Shown here in pieces: positions 8,039 through 13,979 of a stretch of DNA of 13,979 nt (positions within the stretch are counted from its first letter, which is position 1; each line of letters begins with the position of its first letter). The stretch spans positions 25,769-39,747 of the forward strand of contig NZ_KL585418.1 of the NCBI RefSeq assembly GCF_000721935.1. Direction: 5' to 3'. The position numbers were made by a program, and so were the translations under genes. The notes below the pieces were generated by a model. That model saw only the letters and a program-made list of their open reading frames with translations. It did no database searches and was not told where the DNA came from. The DNA is from Streptomyces sp. NRRL WC-3549. GTDB lineage: Bacteria > Actinomycetota > Actinomycetes > Streptomycetales > Streptomycetaceae.

Positions 8039-8929
8039 ATGTCATTGATCTCCGAACGGGCCGCCGAGACCACGGTGAATGACGGGGTGTCGGCACCGGA
8101 CGGCGGGGCTGCGTACATCGGTGAGCTGCCCTGGATCGAGGACGCCGGGAAGATCGCCCCCAAGGACGCCCGCGAGCTGTCGTCGCTGTTCTTCGCACAG
8201 CTCCAGGTGCTGGAAGAGGGCACGCACGAGTACCAGTACGCGCGGAACACCCTCATAGAGATGAACATCTCCCTGGTGCGGTTCGCCGCGCGCCGCTTCC
8301 GCAATCGCGGCAGCGGTGACATGGAGGACATCACCCAGGTCGGCATCGTGGGCCTCATCAAGGCGATCGACCGGTTCGAACTCTCCCGGGAGGTCGAGTT
8401 CGCCACCTTCGCCGTCCCCTACATCGTCGGGGAGATCAAACGTTTCTTCCGTGACACCACCTGGGCCGTGCACGTCCCCCGCCGCCTGCAGGAACTGCGC
8501 GTGGAGCTCGCCAAGGCCAAGGAGGAGCTCGCCGTACGGCTGGACCGCGACCCCACGGTGAAGGAACTGGCCGAGCACCTGGACCTCACCGAGGACGAGA
8601 TCGTCGAAGGCATCGTGGCCTCCAACGGGTACACCGCTGGCTCGCTCGACCTGCCGACCGACACCAACGAGACGTCGGCGACCGCGACGCGTACGTTCGC
8701 CGACGTGCTGGGCGAGCCGGACGCGGCCATGGAGACGGTGGAGAACCTGCACGCGCTGGCCCCGCTCCTGGAGGAGCTCGACGACCGTGAGCGGCGCATC
8801 ATCGAGATGCGCTTCGGCCAGGAGATGACGCAGGCGCAGATCGGTGCCGAGCTGGGGATCTCCCAGATGCACGTCTCCCGTCTCCTCAGCCGAACGCTCG
8901 GCAAACTGCGCTCCGGCATGTTCGCCTGA
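8039..8929 (+). CDS. RNA polymerase sigma factor, SigB/SigF/SigG family
   Basis: The 296-residue protein is a group 3 sigma factor. Region 2 runs from about 65 to 140 (MNISLVRFAARRF, then DMEDITQVGIVGLIKAIDRF and FATFAVPYIVGEIKRFFRD). Region 3 follows (VPRRLQELRVEL to about 205), and region 4 (240-292) ends in the HTH MTQAQIGAELGISQMHVSRLL, the SigB-type signature. By family knowledge it directs polymerase to stress or developmental promoters and is held inactive by an RsbW-type anti-sigma factor. The ATG at 8039 follows GGGAGGG at six bases; an upstream in-frame extension lacks conserved content. Which of the several Streptomyces paralogues it matches cannot be settled here. No anti-sigma gene adjoins it, and a 35-bp repeat array begins right after the stop codon. 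Confidence 0.95.
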   Translation: MSLISERAAETTVNDGVSAPDGGAAYIGELPWIEDAGKIAPKDARELSSLFFAQLQVLEEGTHEYQYARNTLIEMNISLVRFAARRFRNRGSGDMEDITQVGIVGLIKAIDRFELSREVEFATFAVPYIVGEIKRFFRDTTWAVHVPRRLQELRVELAKAKEELAVRLDRDPTVKELAEHLDLTEDEIVEGIVASNGYTAGSLDLPTDTNETSATATRTFADVLGEPDAAMETVENLHALAPLLEELDDRERRIIEMRFGQEMTQAQIGAELGISQMHVSRLLSRTLGKLRSGMFA

Positions 8930-8930
8930 G

Positions 8931-9135
8931 CGCTCCGGGGCCTGTGTCCGTTCCGGGACCCGTGTCCGCGCTCCGGGCCCGCGTGCCCGCTCCGGGACCC
9001 GTGTTCGCTCCGGCCCCGTGCCCGCTCCGGGACCCGTGTTCGCTCCGGCCCCGTGCCCGCTCCGGGACCCGTGTTCGCTCCGGCCCCGTGCCCGCTCCGG
9101 GACCCGTGTTCGCTCCGGCCCCGTGCCCGCTCCGG
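8931..9135. repeat. 35-bp tandem repeat array directly after the sigma factor stop codon
   Basis: Four identical 35-bp units run from 8986, 9021, 9056 and 9091 to 9125, and the first 10 bp of a fifth end at 9135. Each unit is a dimer of two related halves, CCCGCTCCGGGACCCGTG and TTCGCTCCGGCCCCGTG. Three degenerate half-units (8931-8948, 8949-8966, 8967-8985) precede them. Since 35 is not a multiple of three, each unit shifts frame, arguing against coding. There are no variable spacers, so it is not CRISPR. The sigma gene's last codons (8908-8925, GCGCTCCGG then CATGTTCGC) resemble the unit and may have seeded it. Each unit can form a tiny CCCG-CTC-CGGG hairpin. Confidence 0.95.
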
Positions 9136-9151
9136 ACGGCGTAGGCCGTCC
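9134..9151 (+). terminator. Hairpin at the end of the repeat array
   Basis: GGACGGC (9134-9140) and GCCGTCC (9145-9151) form a perfect 7-bp stem with a GTAG loop, between the sigma and DUF5133 genes. It could terminate or attenuate the sigma transcript, but it has no T tract and lies over 200 nt after the stop. Confidence 0.4.
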
Positions 9152-9217
9152 TGCCCCGCGGCCCGCGCCCACCGCTCGCGCCCCGCCGCGTCCGACGCCC
9201 TGAGGAGAGGAATTCCC

Positions 9218-9532
9218 GTGCTGATGGCCCACCCCGTGATCCTGCGTGGTCTCGTCGACCGCTACCACGAGCTGCTCGCCCAGGACTCCGCGCAGGGGTC
9301 CCACGAGACCCGGCGCCAACTGGAGGACCTGACCTACACGTTGTGCGTCTCCACCGGGACCCGCACCGCGGACCAGGCCCTGGCCGCCGCCGAGGAGCAG
9401 CTCACCGCGGCCCTGCGTGAGACGGCGCTGAGTGACGCGGCCCCGCGCGGGACCGCCCTGCGCGAGACGGCGGTTCATGACACGGCGGTCCGCGACGGCC
9501 GGCAGGTGGGCGCGCAGCTCGCGGCCTCCTGA
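9218..9532 (+). CDS. DUF5133 family protein
   Basis: The 104-residue protein begins MLMAHPVILRGLVDRYHELL and continues with RRQLEDLTYTLCVSTGTRTADQAL, the pattern I recognise as the DUF5133 family of small Streptomyces proteins; its function is unknown. The core is the first 65 residues. The tail contains a duplicated segment (ALRETALSDAAPRG, then ALRETAVHDTAVRDG) that the family does not need. Predicted to be cytoplasmic and helical, with no signal peptide. GTG at 9218 is the start because GAGGAGAGG (9202-9210) lies seven bases before it; an ATG two codons later is the alternative. It shares orientation with the sigma gene but is separated from it by 288 bp of repeats, so co-transcription is possible but unproven. 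Confidence 0.8.
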   Translation: MLMAHPVILRGLVDRYHELLAQDSAQGSHETRRQLEDLTYTLCVSTGTRTADQALAAAEEQLTAALRETALSDAAPRGTALRETAVHDTAVRDGRQVGAQLAAS

Positions 9533-9568
9533 CCGGGGCACGGCCGACGGCGCCGACGGGGCGCCCGC

Positions 9569-10768
9569 TCAGCCGCGCAGGACGGCGCGTACCTCCGGGT
9601 ACTCCACCTCGTCGGGCAGCCGGTAACCCAGCGCGGACAGCCGCTCCGCGACATCGGCCGGACTCCGTCCCGTCAGGCCGGCGCTGCGCAGGACGTGTTC
9701 AAGGTGGACGCCGTCCTTGAACGAACGGTCGACCGTCTCCAGCAACCGGACGTCCTCCTCGTCCGCGGTTTCGGGCAGCCTCGCGTTCTCGTGCAAGACG
9801 TGCCCGAGGGAGGCCAGCCTCTCCGCTGTCTCGGCGGGGCTCCGCCCGGTGACGAGCGCCGCGCGCAGGACGTGCCGCAGCTGCACACCCACCACGCTGT
9901 TCACCCTCAGCCAGGGGCTGTGCCCGTCGAGGCCCTCGCTCAGGATGACGAAGTCGTCCTCCTCCGGGGCGTCCGGCAGGGACAGGGGGTCGATCCAGCA
10001 CCCCAGCTCCTGGAGCCGGGCGAGGACGTCCGCAGGTCGGCGGCCTGTCTCCCGCGCGACGGCGAGGACATGCCCGGGGTACCAGGCGGCCGCATGGTGG
10101 TGCACCTCGTCACCGGCGGCCCCGGTGTGCAGGAGGCGGTCGTCCACGGGGTCGGGGGTGTACGGCAGCCGGACGCCGAGCGCGGTCAGCCGCAGCGCGG
10201 CGGCGTGCGGGCCGCACTTCAGCTCCGCGGCGACCTGGAGCACGTGGCCTGCCCGCACCTCCTCGCCCTGGTCGAGCCAGGCACCGTAGCCCTTCCTGTC
10301 CTTGCGGATCAGCAGCAGGTCCCGCGCGTCGCGGGTCTCCGGCAGCGGCCCGCTCCCGGCCGGGTAGTGGTAACCCAGCGCGGTCAGCCGCCGTGCCACC
10401 TCGGCGGGGGAGACCTGGAGCCGGTCCGCGAGGACGACCGTCTGCCGCAGGGACACGGGCACGGTGACGTCCACCCATGATCCACGGCCCGAGTCGACGG
10501 ACTCGACCAGCGCGGCGTCCTCAGCGGCCACGGACGCCGGCAGCCGGCCGTCGGGGATCTGCACATCGTGGTACCCCAGCGCGGCCAGCCGTGACACCAC
10601 GTCGGCCGGAGCGCACCGCAGAGCGGCCGCGGCGGATATCAGGTGGCCGTACGGCACCCGCTCCGCCGGATCGAGCCACGGGCTCGCGCCGTTCAGCCAT
10701 CGGCTGACGAGCAGGTGGTCCTGCGGGTCCTCGGACGTGGGGGCGTGCGGCTCGGGCGCGGGGGTCAT
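9569..10768 (-). CDS. Protein of six tandem wHTH-like repeats
   Basis: The 399-residue protein consists of six related units of about 58-67 residues. Each has a helix-turn-helix-like stretch ending in RLxxLG: RLAALG (60-65), RLTALG (127-132), RLTALG (193-198), RLQELG (251-256), RLASLG (317-322) and RLSALG (376-381). Most are followed by a short turn, often with LP, and a D/E-rich link to the next unit's L-L pair. GRSPAE and GRSPAD (units 5-6), like SPAEVARR (unit 2), are characteristic. I recall such units as winged-helix domains associated with Hsp90-like ATPases in actinobacterial conflict or signalling proteins; that assignment is from memory. No catalytic or membrane part is present, so a scaffold or binding role is plausible. 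It lies 57 bp downstream of the STM4015-family gene, probably in one operon. Start ATG 10766-10768. Confidence 0.75.
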   Translation of the reverse strand: MTPAPEPHAPTSEDPQDHLLVSRWLNGASPWLDPAERVPYGHLISAAAALRCAPADVVSRLAALGYHDVQIPDGRLPASVAAEDAALVESVDSGRGSWVDVTVPVSLRQTVVLADRLQVSPAEVARRLTALGYHYPAGSGPLPETRDARDLLLIRKDRKGYGAWLDQGEEVRAGHVLQVAAELKCGPHAAALRLTALGVRLPYTPDPVDDRLLHTGAAGDEVHHHAAAWYPGHVLAVARETGRRPADVLARLQELGCWIDPLSLPDAPEEDDFVILSEGLDGHSPWLRVNSVVGVQLRHVLRAALVTGRSPAETAERLASLGHVLHENARLPETADEEDVRLLETVDRSFKDGVHLEHVLRSAGLTGRSPADVAERLSALGYRLPDEVEYPEVRAVLRG

Positions 10769-10825
10769 CGGCGTGCGGCCTTCCGGGTGGTGACGTAACG
10801 GGGCAGGTGGGGCGGACGGGGGCGG

Positions 10826-11779
10826 TCACTCGGTCACGGCGATGTAGCGGCCGTGCTCCTCCCCCATCTCCAGGTAGTACTCGTCCTCCTCGGTCTTCCC
10901 GATCACATTGACCCGGACCCCCGCGGGTTCCAGCGCCGTCCACAGCCGCAGCATCATGGCGTGGCTCAGATAGTGGTGGGAGAGGTCCAGCTCCTGGAGA
11001 TGGGTGAGCGGCTGCCCGAGCAGCAACGCCTCCGCCCCCGTGTCGGAGAGCGCGCCCATCGACAGACTGAGCGAACGGAGCTGCGGCACCACCGGAGCGG
11101 AGGCCAGGGCGGCGGCCAACTCGTCCTGGATCGGGCTGTTCTGCAGCCCCAGATGACGCAGCGCGGGCTTGCCCTCCCCCGCCAGCAGCGGGGCGAGCTG
11201 CTCGACCGTCGTGCCGCCGCCGTAGTCCTCGGTGCCCAGCCACAACTCGAGGCGCTCCAGGGAGGGAAGGGAGGCGGCGGCGATATGCTCCACCGCCTCG
11301 GGAGGTATCCCCCCTGACTCGACGCGCAGCGACCGCAGGTTCCGGTGCCCCGCCACGGGGAAGTCGAGGTCATCCCCACCGCGTACCACCAGCTCCCGCA
11401 GCCCGGGGAACGCCTCCAGGAGTCCCCCGAGATCGTGCAGCCCGATCAGGGAGATCATCGACTCCTCGTCCTCCAGATCACCGAGGAAGACCGCTTCGAG
11501 CCCGGTGAGCCGGGACCGCAGCCCGATCAGATCGTCGTCGGAGCCGCCGAAGGCCTGGTACCACGGGTGGCCGAGGATCACCGCCCGCACCTTCTCCAGC
11601 TCGACCATCCGGGTGAAGCGCTCCCAGTACACGTCCGAGCTCTCGTCGGACGTGTAGGGCCCACAGCTCAGCCGCCAGGCCACGGACCCGGCGTCGGGCA
11701 GGTCCTCGGGGTGGGCGTACGGCGGAAACGTGTACACGGGCAGCCCGTGGAAACTCCGGACGTGTTGCACATACGACAA
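10826..11779 (-). CDS. STM4015-family leucine-rich repeat protein
   Basis: The protein contains LRR-type segments LRELVVRGG, LRSLRVESGG, LERLELWLG, LRHLGLQNS, LRSLSLSMG and LQELDLSHHYL (127-271), with the family-like N-terminus SFHGLPVYTF and SVAWRLS and the C-terminus RYIAVTE. The pattern matches the STM4015 family, common in Streptomyces and without a proven biochemical role; LRR folds usually bind proteins. I place the start at TTG 11777-11779, since GGGAG lies seven bases upstream and the family's conserved part begins right after, giving 317 residues. A longer ORF to 11923 would read through a terminator hairpin and lacks conserved sequence; GTG 11768-11770 is another option. Probably heads an operon with the six-repeat protein. 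Confidence 0.85.
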   Translation of the reverse strand: MSYVQHVRSFHGLPVYTFPPYAHPEDLPDAGSVAWRLSCGPYTSDESSDVYWERFTRMVELEKVRAVILGHPWYQAFGGSDDDLIGLRSRLTGLEAVFLGDLEDEESMISLIGLHDLGGLLEAFPGLRELVVRGGDDLDFPVAGHRNLRSLRVESGGIPPEAVEHIAAASLPSLERLELWLGTEDYGGGTTVEQLAPLLAGEGKPALRHLGLQNSPIQDELAAALASAPVVPQLRSLSLSMGALSDTGAEALLLGQPLTHLQELDLSHHYLSHAMMLRLWTALEPAGVRVNVIGKTEEDEYYLEMGEEHGRYIAVTE

Positions 11780-11839
11780 GGCAGGTCTCCCGTAACTCCG
11801 TGCTGCGACTGTGTGTTCGGTTCTATCAGTCGCCACTGA

Positions 11840-11878
11840 CACGGGGGTACGGCCGCCGAGGGCGGCCGTATCCCCGTG
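11840..11878 (-). terminator. Long hairpin terminator, 18-bp stem
   Basis: Arms 11840-11857 (CACGGGGGTACGGCCGCC) and 11861-11878 pair at 17 of 18 positions around a GAG loop. The odd pair is G-T on the + strand and C-A on the - strand. It lies 105 bp after the small ORF that follows sdaA and 60 bp before the STM4015-family start, so it separates the two - strand units. The remainder of 11780-11983 must hold the STM4015-family promoter, which I cannot define; a TCAGT-CGCC-ACTGA repeat (11826-11839) adjoins the hairpin. Confidence 0.75.
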
Positions 11879-11983
11879 CGGACGGAGATGGCGCGGACTC
11901 CCGGCCCGGGCTCCCGTCCGCACGGTCCGGGGTGAGCGTCCTCATCGCGGCGGTCACCGAGTGGCGGTGATCGGCACCCGGCG

Positions 11984-12166
11984 TCAGAGCTCGTGGTCCT
12001 GGGCCGGCTCTTCCCAGCGCATGCTGTCGAGGGGATGGTCGGTGCCTTTGCCCGACGGGACGTCCAGGACGGCCTGGAACCAGACCACCGTGAGAGCGGA
12101 ACGGTGCAGCACCGGGCCAAGCTCAGGGCCCACCACCGTCGAGCGGAAGGCGCCGACGCGGGCCAC
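11984..12166 (-). CDS. Small hypothetical protein (60 aa) after sdaA
   Basis: A - strand frame directly follows the sdaA stop and shows the strong G/C third-position bias of real genes (most codons end in G or C). It encodes 60 residues with a hydrophobic central piece (LTVVWFQAVLDVP) and an acidic, Trp-containing end (MRWEEPAQDHEL). I do not recognise the family. It has no signal peptide or clear membrane helix. The start is uncertain: GTG at 12164-12166 is used, 17 bp after the sdaA stop. Another GTG at 12188-12190 overlaps the sdaA stop and would give 68 residues with translational coupling; neither has a strong SD. Probably co-transcribed with sdaA and ended by the hairpin at 11840-11878. 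Confidence 0.6.
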   Translation of the reverse strand: MARVGAFRSTVVGPELGPVLHRSALTVVWFQAVLDVPSGKGTDHPLDSMRWEEPAQDHEL

Positions 12167-12183
12167 GGGAGCGGCGCCCGCTC

Positions 12184-13569
<1,386 letters not shown>

Positions 13570-13653
13570 GGGGGAACTCCTAAGGGGTTGGTAGACGCCG
13601 TTGTCTGCCGGGTGGTGCGGGGCGGGCCGGTGGGCCCGCAGAGCGCGGGGCAG
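13570..13653 (-). promoter_or_regulatory. sdaA upstream region
   Basis: This short region between the glyA terminator and sdaA must contain the sdaA promoter unless glyA transcription reads through. A hairpin GCGGGCC-GGTG-GGCCCGC (13622-13639) is present. I see no clear -35/-10 pair. Confidence 0.35.
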
Positions 13654-13701
13654 CGGTGGGGGCACCGAGCTCACTGTTCAGTGTGCGCGGTGCCCCCACC
13701 G
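13654..13701 (-). terminator. Terminator hairpin of glyA
   Basis: A perfect 14-bp stem pairs 13654-13667 (CGGTGGGGGCACCG) with 13688-13701 (CGGTGCCCCCACCG). Inside the loop a second small stem, CACTG-TT-CAGTG (13672-13683), can form. It begins about 21 bp after the glyA stop codon. Confidence 0.85.
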
Positions 13702-13722
13702 GTCGTGCAAACTGCGGATGGC

Positions 13723-13979
13723 CTACTTCAGGCCGGGGTACAGCGGGAACTTCTCGGCCAGTGCCGTCACCCGGGCCTTGAGGGCCTCGGCGTCGTACGA
13801 CGGCTTGAGGGCGGCGGCGATGATCTCCGCGACCTCGGTGAAGTCCTCGGCGCCGAAGCCGCGGGTGGCCAGGGCCGGCGTACCGATCCGCAGGCCGGAG
13901 GTGACCATCGGGGGGCGCGGGTCGTTCGGAACGGCGTTCCGGTTGACCGTGATGCCGACCTCGTGGAGCCGGTCCTCGG
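13723..13979 (-). CDS. glyA: Serine hydroxymethyltransferase, C-terminal end only
   Basis: The gene runs off the right edge; only the last 84 codons or so are visible, from [14 protein letters not shown] to the C-terminal FPLYPGLK. The stretch [14 protein letters not shown] and then [15 protein letters not shown] is the highly conserved C-terminal domain signature of GlyA. The enzyme uses pyridoxal phosphate and tetrahydrofolate to interconvert serine and glycine with transfer of a one-carbon unit. The catalytic lysine and the rest of the fold lie outside the window. It is followed by its own hairpin terminator and then by sdaA in the same direction. Confidence 0.97.
   Translation of the reverse strand, partial: EDRLHEVGITVNRNAVPNDPRPPMVTSGLRIGTPALATRGFGAEDFTEVAEIIAAALKPSYDAEALKARVTALAEKFPLYPGLK

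Noticed and set aside
8931..9135. CRISPR array or coding repeats
   Set aside because: The units are directly contiguous without spacers and no cas genes are present. The 35-bp period breaks any reading frame.
8042..9541. A 499-codon open frame on the - strand across the sigma factor and DUF5133 genes
   Set aside because: It is the antisense of two well-supported genes and the repeat array; its open frame follows from high GC, and the protein is low-complexity with no family match.
13570..13722. Glycine or other riboswitch before sdaA
   Set aside because: The region is short and is explained by the glyA terminator and a small GC hairpin; I see no tandem aptamer-like architecture.

Overview
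The window reads as chromosomal DNA of a Streptomyces or close relative. It has very high GC with G/C-biased third codon positions, a SigB-type sigma factor with STAS and SpoIIE-like phosphatase partners, a DUF5133 protein, an STM4015-family leucine-rich repeat protein, and one TTA codon near the start of a terpene synthase gene. Fourteen protein genes are well supported, two of them cut by the window edges. Two further small reading frames (49 and 60 codons) are proposed. No tRNA, rRNA, IS element or CRISPR array was seen.

Left part (1-2514): the 3' end of an RsbW/HATPase-like gene on the + strand ends in a clear hairpin. It faces a terpene synthase on the - strand across about 800 bp with no convincing gene. 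The terpene synthase seems to be preceded by a 49-codon leader ORF with a near-perfect Shine-Dalgarno. The leader's stop overlaps the synthase start (ATGA).

ABC operon (2515-4930, - strand): ATPase, permease and a YtrA-type GntR regulator lie head to tail. A promoter (TTGACA-18-CATGAT) is followed at the expected start point by a perfect 7-6-7 inverted repeat, which looks like the operator for the operon's own repressor.

Stress-signalling block (5268-9532): STAS anti-anti-sigma (-), MarR regulator (+), GAF/SpoIIE-like phosphatase (-), SigB/F-type sigma factor (+) and DUF5133 protein (+). These look like parts of a partner-switching circuit, but no RsbW-type kinase lies among them; the nearest is the truncated one at the left edge. 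A 35-bp tandem repeat array begins immediately after the sigma factor stop codon.

Right part (9569-13979, all - strand): a protein made of six wHTH-like repeats sits downstream of an STM4015-family LRR protein that probably starts at TTG. Next come a near-perfect 18-bp hairpin terminator, a 60-codon small ORF, L-serine dehydratase (sdaA) and the C-terminal end of serine hydroxymethyltransferase (glyA). The last two form a serine/glycine metabolic neighbourhood and are separated by a strong hairpin terminator.
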